Source: an uncultured Aquimarina sp.
Lineage (GTDB): Bacteria > Bacteroidota > Bacteroidia > Flavobacteriales > Flavobacteriaceae
NCBI GenBank assembly: GCA_947496705.1
Contig: CANMDW010000001.1
Span: 248,001-312,000, forward strand
DNA length: 64,000 bases
Direction: 5' to 3'
The notes under the pieces: generated by a model
The model's database searches: none
Told to the model about the DNA's origin: nothing
The model's input: the letters and a program-made list of their open reading frames with translations, nothing else
Program-made: the position numbers and the translations under genes
Part shown: piece by piece, positions 46,301 to 54,721 of the stretch
Layout of the letters: each line of letters starts with the position of its first letter
Position numbering within the stretch: the stretch's first letter is position 1

Positions 46301-47950
46301 GATGAGATCCAGAGAGATAGCACGGCCACAGTGCTTAAAAGACTAAACGCCGATGTGTATGCTGTTGAAGAAATTGCCGATGATGCGTTGTTTGCAGAAC
46401 TGGTAGCGCTGTTACCAGGCTATGATTATATCTTATCTGACGCTTTTTCGAATCCTGGCGGCACCCCACCTTTCCAAAAACTAGGTTTTATTTATAATAC
46501 CGAGACGGTTTCTGTGGTAGAAACCCGAGCGATGTTTACCTCTATTCATCCGTTATATAATGGTGGTGATGACTCTGCAATTGCCGACTACCCAAGTACA
46601 ACATCACGTTTCTATGCCAGTGGAAGGCTACCATTTTTAATGACTGCCGATGTGACTATTAATGGAGTAACAGAACGTATCGATTTGATTGCTTTACATG
46701 CAAGGGCAAACAGAGGTTCTGGAGCAGACGCTCAAAATCGCTACGATATGCGCAAATATGATGTAGAAGTGTTAAAAGATTCATTGGATGTAAATTTTGC
46801 CAATAACAAAGTGATGCTACTGGGTGATTATAACGACGATGTAGATGAAACGGTGGCCGATATCCCATCCACCATTTCCAGTTTCCAGGAATATGTGGAT
46901 GACACCGCCAACTATACCATTGTATCTGCTGCATTAAGTGAAGCTGGATTGCGTTCTTTTGTCTTTAGAGAAAATATGATCGATCATATCGCAGTAACCA
47001 ATGAACTGGATGAAGCGTATATCGAAAACTCTGTAACGGTGCACTATGAAGTATATGATAATGATTATGCCACTACCACCTCAGATCACTTACCGGTATC
47101 TGCACGATTCTTATTGGGCCCGCTGTTTGTGGATAATGAGTGTGTCGGTACATCAATTGTTACTTTTGATCAGGGTACGAGAAATGATGGCAGATCAATA
47201 CCTGGATACCGAAGCAATCCTGAACGTGCTCTTGGGCAACCCAAAGAAAGAAGATACTTTAATTTTGTGAGTTTAGGATTTGGTGGAGCTATCACCATAG
47301 AGCTCAATAATGAGATTTTTGATAATCCCGACACCAATGAATTTGCGGTATTTGAATCTACAGGATTCTTTGACAATATCCCTTGTAATTATTATCCCGA
47401 AACAGCAGAAATATTTGCATCACAAGATGGTGTTGAGTTTGTTTCTCTGGGAACCACCTGCCAGGATGGCGAATTTGACCTTGCAGCAGGCAACCTGCGT
47501 TCTGCTAAATATATCAGGGTTGTAGATACCAGTGATAAAGCTATTTTTCCATGGTTTGCAGATGGGTATGACCTGGATGCTATTGTATGCCTTGAAAACG
47601 GTGAGGATATCACTACCAAAAATGCCGTTGCCTATGCAGAAAACCCTACCGCTCTTGAAAGTGAATTAATGGATGAGGATTGGGGATTAGAAGAAGCAAC
47701 TATATCTGTATCTCCAAATCCGGTTAAGCATCTGTTATCTATAGATTTCAGCACTCTTACCAAAGGTGATGTAGATATTCTAATTACAGATATAACAGGT
47801 AAAACCGTGTATAAACAAAGCATACAACTTAATACCGGAATATCCAAAGTATCCATCGACATGAATCGTTATCCAAAAGGTTTTTATGTGGTTTGGGCCT
47901 CAGATGTAAGTGGTAAACTCAATACCACTCAAAAGATTATAAAACAATAA
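43349..47950 (+). CDS. Giant secreted T9SS cargo with lamin-tail domains and an EEP nuclease
   Basis: 1533 aa. Signal peptide (CFLGTQNGFTQ). Four lamin-tail-like modules at about 22-180, 188-370, 385-560 and 575-750 (SVFINELHYDNASTDVDEA; LIINEIDADTDGTDVLEF; LIINELDADTQGTDALEF). A short OB-like domain lies at ~755-945. The EEP nuclease is at about 955-1250 (DVVTWNIEWFG, MLLGDYNDD, TSDHLPVSARF). Then comes a ~130-aa cell-surface domain and a type A T9SS sorting domain (SVSPNPVKHLLSIDF to IIKQ). Probably an extracellular DNase or phosphodiesterase. No Cys-rich anchor is seen. Confidence 0.85.
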   Translation: MKLKLLLIPFVISCFLGTQNGFTQSVFINELHYDNASTDVDEAIEIAGPAGTDLTGWSIVLYNGSNAAVDDTVSLSGTLPDQQNGFGAIIVFPSGSIQNGSPDGLALVDNSNTVIQFLSYEGTFTAIDGPASGLTSTDIGVSESSNTPVGASLQLSGIGTVAEDFIWEAVDTNTYGAVNTNQVFGIPEPVINEFVLNHTGTDTDEFVEVLAGAETDLSEYWILEIEGDSNAAGTIDEVIQLGTTNANGYFTTAFESGAFENGTLALLLVKNFTGIIGQDLDADDDGVFDMAPWEAIIDDIGVNDADATDQNYASVTLVQSFDGISFTVGGASRFPNGQDTDTATDWTRNDFDGSGLPSFPSVEANPGEAVNTPGQENIVIEDVDPSALIINEIDADTDGTDVLEFVELFDGGAGNTALDGHVLVFYNGNGDQSYYTADLTGFVTNDEGYFIIGNESVPNVDLIFRNNLLQNGADAVALYKTDAANFPNGTAVTTENLVDAIVYDTNDSDDAELLVLLNNAEPQVNENEKGDKDFHSLQRFPNGTGGLRNTSAYTQAVPTPGAANTNVTEVVNLIINELDADTQGTDALEFVELYDGGAGNSPLDGHILVFYNGSNDQSYAAFDLNGFTTDSNGYFVIGNDSVPNVNFTFRNDLLQNGADAVALYKTEVVNFPNGTAVTTENLVDAIVYGTDDPDDVELLVLLNTGELQLNENSSDNREAVSLQRIPNGEGGVRNTASYITKTPTPGLDNETIIIIPSDPIPIAEARELEDNTPVTITGVITVTNNFGFPAFIQDATGGIAVFDEQVYANTTLKIGDSITVTGLRTTFRQQLQIENVVEVVNNGVAQNPIIPIDITLAELSDHEGELVRVLNTTFPNPNDLLFGGSNYTLTDASGPGALRIDNNVTSVFGKAQPIICSEITGVVGRFEEISQLLPRDISDIPCAVEFIPPGDLGFPKEDTFDVVTWNIEWFGDENNSPVGQNPMSDEIQRDSTATVLKRLNADVYAVEEIADDALFAELVALLPGYDYILSDAFSNPGGTPPFQKLGFIYNTETVSVVETRAMFTSIHPLYNGGDDSAIADYPSTTSRFYASGRLPFLMTADVTINGVTERIDLIALHARANRGSGADAQNRYDMRKYDVEVLKDSLDVNFANNKVMLLGDYNDDVDETVADIPSTISSFQEYVDDTANYTIVSAALSEAGLRSFVFRENMIDHIAVTNELDEAYIENSVTVHYEVYDNDYATTTSDHLPVSARFLLGPLFVDNECVGTSIVTFDQGTRNDGRSIPGYRSNPERALGQPKERRYFNFVSLGFGGAITIELNNEIFDNPDTNEFAVFESTGFFDNIPCNYYPETAEIFASQDGVEFVSLGTTCQDGEFDLAAGNLRSAKYIRVVDTSDKAIFPWFADGYDLDAIVCLENGEDITTKNAVAYAENPTALESELMDEDWGLEEATISVSPNPVKHLLSIDFSTLTKGDVDILITDITGKTVYKQSIQLNTGISKVSIDMNRYPKGFYVVWASDVSGKLNTTQKIIKQ

Positions 47951-47996
47951 CAGATTATAAAATTTTTATAACATCATCCTTATTTAAATAACAACA

Positions 47997-48026
47997 GCAA
48001 AGTCGTTCTTTTTAGAACGGCTTTGC
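47997..48026. terminator. Bidirectional terminator, 13-bp stem
   Basis: GCAAAGTCGTTCT against AGAACGGCTTTGC around TTTT, followed by TATTTTTT. Lies between the convergent T9SS cargo and hybrid kinase genes. Confidence 0.8.
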
Positions 48027-48065
48027 TATTTTTTATTCTATTGCTGTTTATACGATTAATGCCTA

Positions 48066-50492
48066 TTAATTTTCCACTTTAAGTTTATCGATAAGCTCCT
48101 CTATTTTTGCGATCCCATCATTGGTTAAATTCAATATAGAAGTTGTATCCAGATTAAATTCGTCGGGATACTCTAATTTTTCAAGTATGGGTACTACCTC
48201 TTTTGCTTTTATCTGTTTAAACATCGGTAGTATTTTATGCGCAATCTTTTTAATATGAAAGATGTCTTTTTCCTGCATCCTCTTTTTTAATTCACTCACA
48301 TTTTCAATAGTACTTTCATAAAATGTGTCCAGAATGGCATATAAAGAATCAGAATCACCATGGGCAAAGAGCATTAAATCGTTTAGAGAATATGCTTCAT
48401 CAGAATGATCATCAACCGTTGCATGATCATAATCAATCAAATCAACACGTAAGACTTCTGCGATAAGGTCTATGAGTTCCTTTGGCGCATATGGTTTGCG
48501 AAGACTACCTGCAAATCCAGCTTCCTGGTATTCCAGAAATGAAGAATCGGTCCTGCCAGATAATGCGATAACAGGTATATCAGTTTGATGAATCGTATTT
48601 TTTATAGCTTTCAAAAGTTCAAAACCATCCATTTTTGGCATCTGTATATCGGTAAGAACAAGATCATATTGATTGGCGTTTAAGAGCGCAACAGCAGCAA
48701 CGCCATTCTCACATACATCATACGATAACCCTGCTAATTCTGCTACTTCGCTGGTAAGTGCCAATTGACTGGGATCATCATCAACAATCAAGACTTTCTT
48801 ATTAGAAAAACTTTGTATTTCCTGGATTTCAGATTCTTCTTCCGGAACTAACAAATTAGAAAGTTTAATAGGGATATAAATGATAAATTCACTGCCTTTA
48901 TCAGGTTCACTGTTTAAGGTGATGTCACCGTTAAGAAGTTTGATTATTTTTTTGGTAATCGCAAGCCCTAAACCAAAACCTCCATACCTTTTTTCTGTAT
49001 TCTCATCGCCCTGAGAAAATTCTTCAAATATATGCTGTTGTTGTTCCTTGGTTATTCCTATTCCGGTATCTTTTACCGATATGACCAATTGCTTTTGAGA
49101 TAACCCATTTTCGATAATTTTGCTATCGATTGTGATAGTACCTACATCGGTAAATTTATACGCATTATTAACCAGATTTGTGAGTACTTGTTTAAGTCTG
49201 AACGGGTCTCCCAGGTATTGGTTTTTTAAGCGTTCATCGGTAATCATTTTAATCTCCAGATTTTTCTTGTCATGTATTGGGATCACGCTCGAGATAGTGT
49301 TTTCGATCAGTTTTTTGGGAGAAAAAGGAAGTTCTTCAATCACCATTCTTCCTGCTTCCAGTTTTGATAAATCCAGCAGGTCATTGACCAAATGAAGAAT
49401 ATAATCTGAAGATTTTTTTAAATGTTCCAGATAGTGTTTTTGTTTGGTGCTTAAGCCAGTTCGCTCTAATAGGTCTGAATATCCTATCACGGTGTTTAAA
49501 GGAGAGCGCAGGTCGTGAGTAACGGTATTAATCAAAGATTCCCGGGTTTTTAAAAGCGACTCTGTATATGTTTTTTCAGCTTCAAGTTCGTACCGATATT
49601 TTTGACTTTTAGACACATCTTTGGTAATCAAAAAGAGAAATATAATAGCGATCAACAAACTAATTCCTGCAATGATTAAAATAATATCTGAAGTGTTATT
49701 CAAAACATTACTTGAAGCTTCTAAGCGAGCAAAATATTGATTCCTTTCGTTGAGTTCTATAGCAGCAAGCAGGTCTCTTAACTGTTTTGTAATAATTTGG
49801 TCATTTTTGAGGAGATTATTTTCTTTTATAGAGATTTCGCGCTTGTATTTTTTATCTTTTTGTTCCAGTTCTGCAAGTACTTGCTTTACCGAAGTAGCTA
49901 AGGAGTCTACCGTTTGATTTGTTAACCGTTTGGCATTATCTTTTTTTGAGTACTCCAGTATATCAATAAGAGCTCTTTTGGTACGAGGGTCATATTTTTT
50001 GAATCTTTCGTCATAATTGGTGTATCCTCCAAAGCTTTTGTTTACCTTTTCTAATTCATCAATAGCCGTTTCATACAATCCCTTTTGTTTTCGCTGCTCA
50101 TAGATATCGATGAGTTCTTCGAGGTTTTTATTTTTGCTGTCAATAAGATACTTGATACTATCAATTTTTCGGGTTTGCAGTGTGTCATCAGATATTTCAG
50201 AAACCTTATGGATCGTTTTTAGTATGGTGTCTATTTTTGTTTTATAGATGGTAAACTTCTGCACATCGGAGGTCTGAATTATATTTCTGGTAAGACTTTC
50301 GGCCTCATACAAACCGGTTATCGCTTTCCCTACCAAAAAGAGTTTTTCATTGTTTTCATTTTTGATCTCAGCAATTTGGGTATAGTTAGTTACTTGTTGA
50401 TAAATCACCCAAAAGGCAGTCATAGCTAGTACTCCTGCCAGAAGATAGCCCGAAATAATTTTAAAAGTAACCGATCTTTTTGTATTCTTCAT
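48066..50492 (-). CDS. Hybrid histidine kinase with receiver and Hpt domains
   Basis: 808 aa. TM1 at about 10-30, a long coiled-coil periplasmic region (about 35-265), TM2 at about 268-290. HisKA with phospho-His in NTVTHDLRSPLNTVIGY, HATPase (NLVNNAYKF; VKDTGIGI; GFGLGLAITKK), receiver with Asp in DLVLTDIQMPKMDGF and a C-terminal Hpt domain with His in IKKIAHKILPMFK. A complete phosphorelay in one protein, but the final response regulator is not encoded nearby. Signal unknown. Confidence 0.88.
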   Translation of the reverse strand: MKNTKRSVTFKIISGYLLAGVLAMTAFWVIYQQVTNYTQIAEIKNENNEKLFLVGKAITGLYEAESLTRNIIQTSDVQKFTIYKTKIDTILKTIHKVSEISDDTLQTRKIDSIKYLIDSKNKNLEELIDIYEQRKQKGLYETAIDELEKVNKSFGGYTNYDERFKKYDPRTKRALIDILEYSKKDNAKRLTNQTVDSLATSVKQVLAELEQKDKKYKREISIKENNLLKNDQIITKQLRDLLAAIELNERNQYFARLEASSNVLNNTSDIILIIAGISLLIAIIFLFLITKDVSKSQKYRYELEAEKTYTESLLKTRESLINTVTHDLRSPLNTVIGYSDLLERTGLSTKQKHYLEHLKKSSDYILHLVNDLLDLSKLEAGRMVIEELPFSPKKLIENTISSVIPIHDKKNLEIKMITDERLKNQYLGDPFRLKQVLTNLVNNAYKFTDVGTITIDSKIIENGLSQKQLVISVKDTGIGITKEQQQHIFEEFSQGDENTEKRYGGFGLGLAITKKIIKLLNGDITLNSEPDKGSEFIIYIPIKLSNLLVPEEESEIQEIQSFSNKKVLIVDDDPSQLALTSEVAELAGLSYDVCENGVAAVALLNANQYDLVLTDIQMPKMDGFELLKAIKNTIHQTDIPVIALSGRTDSSFLEYQEAGFAGSLRKPYAPKELIDLIAEVLRVDLIDYDHATVDDHSDEAYSLNDLMLFAHGDSDSLYAILDTFYESTIENVSELKKRMQEKDIFHIKKIAHKILPMFKQIKAKEVVPILEKLEYPDEFNLDTTSILNLTNDGIAKIEELIDKLKVEN

Positions 50493-50590
50493 AATCTTAT
50501 GTGCCTGGTTTTATAACTAAAAAAACCCAAAAGCATTGTTTATCTTCAACATTACTAAAAATAAAGTTACAATAAATCAATAAAACATAG

Positions 50591-50598
50591 TATTTTTG
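50591..50598 (+). promoter_or_regulatory. -7 promoter element (TATTTTTG) before the TPP riboswitch
   Basis: Exact TAnnTTTG match ending 12 nt before the riboswitch begins; start of transcription would be near 50605. Confidence 0.6.
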
Positions 50599-50609
50599 CG
50601 CCAAAATCT

Positions 50610-50712
50610 CAAAGGGGTGCTTTTTCCAGTGTTGAGTTTAAAAAACTCATAACTCTAAAAGGCTGAGATCATACCCAATGAACCTGGGCGGGTAATGCTG
50701 CCAAGGGACAAC
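50610..50712 (+). promoter_or_regulatory. TPP (THI-box) riboswitch
   Basis: Hallmarks in order: GGGGTGC (about 50614), a variable stem (GAGTTTAAAAAACTC), GGCTGAGATC (50661-50670), ATACCC, TGAACCTG, GGGTAATGCTGCCAAGGGA. It senses thiamine pyrophosphate and, in Bacteroidetes, often controls thiamine uptake. About 95 nt separate it from the ATG. No classical terminator was seen in between, so control may be at translation. Confidence 0.93.
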
Positions 50713-50806
50713 AATACAAGGTATCGTTAAGTCGGTACAAATTTTAATCAATTTAATTTTAACAATAGAGTAATTACCCCTTTTATTCGTAAAAAATCAT
50801 TTACGA

Positions 50807-53026
50807 ATGAAAACTGTATTATTTTATCTTACCATTTTCTTTTTGAGCATCAACCTATGGGCTCAGTCAACACAAAAAGATTCTGTCACTAACCGAATCG
50901 AAAAACTGGATGAAGTGTTAATCAAATCTGTGCGTGTCGAAGCAGATTCACCCATTACCCATTCCAATCTATCCAAAGAAGAACTGGCAACGCGAAATCT
51001 TGGTCAGGATATTCCTGTTTTATTGAATTATCTGCCAGGTGTTGTCACTACTTCTGATGCAGGGGCCGGTGTTGGATATACCTACATCAGGGTACGGGGC
51101 AGCGATGCTTCGAGGGTGAATGTAACCTTAAACGGAATCCCGTTTAATGATGCAGAAAGCCAGGGCTCATTTTGGGTAAACCTACCCGATTTTGCTTCGT
51201 CGGTAGAAAATTTACAATTACAAAGAGGCGTAGGAACCTCTACCAATGGTTCGGGAGCTTTTGGGGCCAGTTTAAATTTACTTACCGATGCCGTTTCGGA
51301 AGTGGCAAATGCCGGGATAGGAAACTCCTTTGGGTCTTATGGTACCAGGAGGCATCATCTAAAATTCAGCACCGGCCTGCTCAACGATCACTTTGAAGTA
51401 GCCGGAAGATTATCTGCTATTGCATCAGACGGATATATTGATCGGGCTTCTTCTGATCTGAAATCCTATTTTTTACAAGCTGCGTATGTAGATAACCATA
51501 CGCTGATCAAGGCCATTGCCTTTGGGGGGCATAACATTACGTATCAATCCTGGAATGGCATCGATGAAGAGACCTTAAATACAGATAGGCGTTTTAACCC
51601 AATTGGCTTTCAATATGATACTGAAGGTAATTTTCAAGGGTTTTATGACAACGAAGTAGATGATTATAAACAGGATCATTATCAGTTACACTGGAATCAA
51701 AAATACACCAATAACTGGTCCACAAATTTAGGGCTTAATTACACTTACGGAAGAGGTTTTTTTGAGCAATATGTCGATGAATGGTATTATGGCAATGTTT
51801 TGTTTTCTAATCAGGCCACTCTTGTGTTTTTGGGAGTCGATCCTATTACTGTAAATGGTGAAGACATTACACAAACCGATTATATACGTCGTAGATGGCT
51901 GGATAATGATTTTTATGTAGTGAATGCCTCTGCAAATTATAAAAATAATAACCTGGATATTGATTTTGGCGGGTTTTATAGTCTTTATGACGGGGATCAT
52001 TTTGGTGAAATCATCTGGGCAGAAAACCCTATCGGTTTTCAGAAAGGAGGCCGCTACTATTTTGGAAACGGAAAGAAAAACGAAATCACCGTTTTCGGCA
52101 AAACAACCTATAATATTACTGATAAATGGAGCGCCTTTTTAGATCTGCAAGGGCGTTTTATAAGCTATGAAACTTCAGGATTGACATCAGATCGCGTGCC
52201 ACTCGAGGTAGATGAAGACTATGCGTTTTTTAACCCAAAAGCAGGAGCCACTTTTCAGATCAATACTGAGCATCAATTGTATGCATCCTATGCCCGGGCC
52301 AACAGAGAACCCAGAAGAAGCGATTTTGAAAACGGAATCGATACTGCCGAAAGATTGAATGACGTAGAATTGGGCTGGCGATTAGCAAAGAATAAAACCA
52401 TAGTAAATACCAATATTTATTATATGTGGTATCGGGATCAATTGGTATTAACGGGAGCACTAGACGATGTGGGAGCTCCTATAAGAGCCACTAGTGGAGA
52501 GAGTTATCGATTGGGAATCGAAATTGATGCCGATATCACACTTTCAGACAAGTTTATCATTAAACCCAATGTTGCCATAAGCACCAATAAGAATAAAGAT
52601 TTTGTCACCTCGCGAGATGGGGCCCTGGTGAACCTTGGTGATACCAACATTTCATATTCTCCAGAGATCGTTGCCGGCAATATGTTGATCTATCGACCTT
52701 TAAAAAACCTCCAATTAGGATTTCTTTCCAAATTTGTGGGGGAGCAGTATATGGGCAATATCGATAGCAAAACCTCTATACTGGATAGTTTTTTTGTAAA
52801 TGACCTGAATATCGTATATGAAATCAAGGATATTCCGGTTTTTACATCTGTTGTACTTACAGGGTTAATCAATAATGTTTTTGATGAGGAATATGCTTCC
52901 AATGGCTACTTTTTTACGTTTGATGATGATTTTAGCAATCCGGGAACAGTAACCACTGTAGAAGGAGCAGGTTTTTATCCACAGGCAGGGATCAACTTTT
53001 TAGCAGGAGCTACGTTGAAGTTTTAA
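50807..53026 (+). CDS. TonB-dependent receptor, probably for thiamine
   Basis: 739 aa. Signal peptide (LSINLWAQ), plug domain (LGQDIPVLLNYLPGVVTTSD; YIRVRGSDASRVNVTLNGIP; GVGTSTNGSGAFGASLNL) and a beta-barrel ending in LKF. No carboxypeptidase-like extension. Control by the upstream TPP riboswitch suggests import of thiamine or a precursor across the outer membrane; this is inference from context. Confidence 0.9.
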   Translation: MKTVLFYLTIFFLSINLWAQSTQKDSVTNRIEKLDEVLIKSVRVEADSPITHSNLSKEELATRNLGQDIPVLLNYLPGVVTTSDAGAGVGYTYIRVRGSDASRVNVTLNGIPFNDAESQGSFWVNLPDFASSVENLQLQRGVGTSTNGSGAFGASLNLLTDAVSEVANAGIGNSFGSYGTRRHHLKFSTGLLNDHFEVAGRLSAIASDGYIDRASSDLKSYFLQAAYVDNHTLIKAIAFGGHNITYQSWNGIDEETLNTDRRFNPIGFQYDTEGNFQGFYDNEVDDYKQDHYQLHWNQKYTNNWSTNLGLNYTYGRGFFEQYVDEWYYGNVLFSNQATLVFLGVDPITVNGEDITQTDYIRRRWLDNDFYVVNASANYKNNNLDIDFGGFYSLYDGDHFGEIIWAENPIGFQKGGRYYFGNGKKNEITVFGKTTYNITDKWSAFLDLQGRFISYETSGLTSDRVPLEVDEDYAFFNPKAGATFQINTEHQLYASYARANREPRRSDFENGIDTAERLNDVELGWRLAKNKTIVNTNIYYMWYRDQLVLTGALDDVGAPIRATSGESYRLGIEIDADITLSDKFIIKPNVAISTNKNKDFVTSRDGALVNLGDTNISYSPEIVAGNMLIYRPLKNLQLGFLSKFVGEQYMGNIDSKTSILDSFFVNDLNIVYEIKDIPVFTSVVLTGLINNVFDEEYASNGYFFTFDDDFSNPGTVTTVEGAGFYPQAGINFLAGATLKF

Positions 53027-53048
53027 GTAGATTTTGCCAAAAAATTGT

Positions 53049-53084
53049 ATAATCTGCTCTCAATATGTATTGAGAGCAGATTAT
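53049..53084. terminator. Terminator, perfect 16-bp stem
   Basis: ATAATCTGCTCTCAAT and ATTGAGAGCAGATTAT pair exactly around ATGT, 23 bp after the receptor stop; followed by a T-rich tract. Confidence 0.85.
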
Positions 53085-53103
53085 GTGATTTTTGGTTTTT
53101 GAG

Positions 53104-53346
53104 TTGAAATTTTAACAATTGCCTTTGAAATTTCAACTTCGGAGGTTGAATTTTTAACCCCTGGAGTAGAACCGTGGGCCTTTTTGGCCCTCCGACGGGC
53201 CTCTTTGACGAAAGTTTTAACCCTCGTTCTTAAAATTTCTATACCAGACCTTGAAATTTTAACTTCTATTATTGAAATTTCAGCTTCTTTTGTTAAAATT
53301 TTAACCTTAGGTGTAGAAATTTCAACTCACACGGTAGAAATTTCGG
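53104..53346. repeat. Array of 12 dyads at an exact 21-bp pitch
   Basis: The dominant dyad is TTGAAATTTCAA. Centres fall at 53109.5, 53130.5, 53151.5, 53172.5, 53193.5, 53214.5, 53235.5, 53256.5, 53277.5, 53298.5, 53319.5 and 53340.5. Each interval is 21 bp. Copies 4 and 5 are GC-rich (CCCTCCGACGGG), the others AT-rich. The spacer between dyads is not conserved. It lies between the convergent TonB receptor and Rieske-like genes. An open frame through it mirrors the repeat as a heptad (VEIS-type), on both strands, which points to DNA symmetry, not coding. Confidence 0.8.
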
Positions 53347-53432
53347 CCTTTATAACCCAATCGAAGGCCTTTTCGGCCCCAGCCCAAAGAAAAAGAATAA
53401 CTTTTTATCGGGTTACCAAAAACAGCTACCAT

Positions 53433-53864
53433 TTAATTTGTAATAAACAAGGTATTGCCCTCTCTTCGTATATTGTATCTTCTTAATCCAAACTGGCCTT
53501 CTCCCGCAGTTTGCTGTCCGGTAAAGATATTATAGCTATTACCATCATCGCAGTTGCAGGTAGCAATGATACCTTCAATAGATTGCGTTGAGCAATTATT
53601 AGGAGAATGATTGGGGTCGCTAAGTTCAAAGGCGCTATACAGTGTGTTATCCAGGTTGTAGATGATAATTCCTTTTATACTTCCGTTGGCACTTCTGTCT
53701 ACAAAATGATTGCCGGGAAAATCAAGATCGTTAAATTGTGGTAAATTAAGATTAATACTATAATTAATCGTTGTAGCAGGTAAAAATGGGTTGTTATCAG
53801 CCCTGTCATCACTGCTACAGGAGGTGATAATAAGAATATATACGATACATAACGTCTTTTGCAT
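53433..53864 (-). CDS. Rieske-like lipoprotein without the usual ligands
   Basis: 143 aa. Lipobox YILIITSCSS. The C-terminal half resembles a Rieske domain (GIIATCNCDDGNSYNIFTGQ, then GLRRYNIRREGNTLFITN), but the two His ligands are lacking: the first box reads NNCSTQ, the second CNCDDG. It therefore probably does not hold a [2Fe-2S] cluster. Role unknown; the nearby dyad array sits on its 3' side. Confidence 0.65.
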   Translation of the reverse strand: MQKTLCIVYILIITSCSSDDRADNNPFLPATTINYSINLNLPQFNDLDFPGNHFVDRSANGSIKGIIIYNLDNTLYSAFELSDPNHSPNNCSTQSIEGIIATCNCDDGNSYNIFTGQQTAGEGQFGLRRYNIRREGNTLFITN

Positions 53865-54190
53865 GAGAGTATAGTGTTTATGTTTTGTCTAAATGAGAAG
53901 ACCGCAGATAAAAAAAATCCATTGGTTTTGTTGTCGTTCTAAAGCATCGCTTTGAAAACCTTTTTCAACAGTATACCTTGAAAAAGTGCCCTTTCCCTGC
54001 CTACCTGTGGTAAGCAGGCAGGTTTTGGTGCGTTTTCTTTGGGCAATGCAAAGAAAATGGACAGGAAGTTGAATCATAGTAATTTAGTTTACATGTGAAC
54101 AAAAAATATAGTCTGAAAAAACATGTTATATAATATGTCAATAGTCATACTATCCTATATAACTGTTATTGTATCGCCAAATTACATAAA

Positions 54191-54257
54191 TTTGTAGTCT
54201 TCAGTAAAATTTTTGTTATCTTTGAATAACAGATCCCATCCCTATGGGATTTTTTGT
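54191..54257 (+). promoter_or_regulatory. Promoter immediately followed by a terminator-like hairpin
   Basis: TATCTTTG (54217-54224) is an exact -7 match with TTTG at 54191. Starting about 7 nt after it, ATCCCAT (54233-54239) and ATGGGAT (54244-54250) form a hairpin followed by TTTTTTG. RNA from this promoter would end within ~30 nt unless antiterminated. It is ~470 bp before greA. Confidence 0.5.
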
Positions 54258-54497
54258 GTTAAACTCAGTCTGAGTTTTTGTTTTGAAGCGAGCATTTTGG
54301 CTTTTTTTCTAATCCATCTTTTTTGAGTGGTCTGGTTTTAGCTCTGGCACGAAAATAAGATAAAATTTGTCTACAGCCAGCCTGGCGGTCAGACAGGGTA
54401 GATTAAAGCTTAACCCGCCTGCCGGATCTACCTGCAGGCAGGAATATAAAATGTGTAGGCAAAAGAAAATCCAGTATGAGTTTATTTTTATTATATA

Positions 54498-54709
54498 AAT
54501 CCGTTTTATGTATTAGAACTTCGTGATGAAGCTTTCAGATGCAATAAAATATGACATTTTCTAAGTTTTAGCATAGCACCGCTACGGTTAAACTTAAAAA
54601 TGTAGCGTAGCGCTATATTTTGCAGTAGCTGGAAGCTGTAATACCTGCCCGCCTGTCTGCCGATAGGTAGATACGCAGGCGGGGATTTTCTAATGCATAA
54701 AACGGGATA
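54498..54709. repeat. Structured intergenic element, copy A (before greA)
   Basis: CCGTTTTATGTATTAG (54501-54516) pairs with CTAATGCATAAAACGG (54690-54705). An inner pair is GCTTTCAG (54531) with CTGGAAGC (54629), and there is a further CCCGCCTG / CAGGCGGGG hairpin near the right end. Copy B at 60487 has the same layout with different stem sequences. Confidence 0.65.
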
Positions 54710-54721
54710 AACGATGAAGTT

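Larger units (their letters stand above)
53865..54721. repeat. Repeat-rich intergenic region upstream of greA
   Basis: No gene seen in ~860 bp. Contains: a GC-rich inverted repeat CCCTGCCTACC...GCAGGCAGG (53995-54022); a promoter plus hairpin (54191-54257); GC-rich CCTGCCGG... repeats at 54370-54442; and structured element A (54498-54709), detailed separately. The open frame at 53889-54077 is an artefact of the repeat. Confidence 0.55.

Noticed and set aside
53184..53486. 100-codon open frame through the 21-bp array
   Set aside because: It begins at TTG and its heptad pattern follows from the 21-bp dyads. The opposite strand shows a similar pattern, and it overlaps the end of a supported gene.
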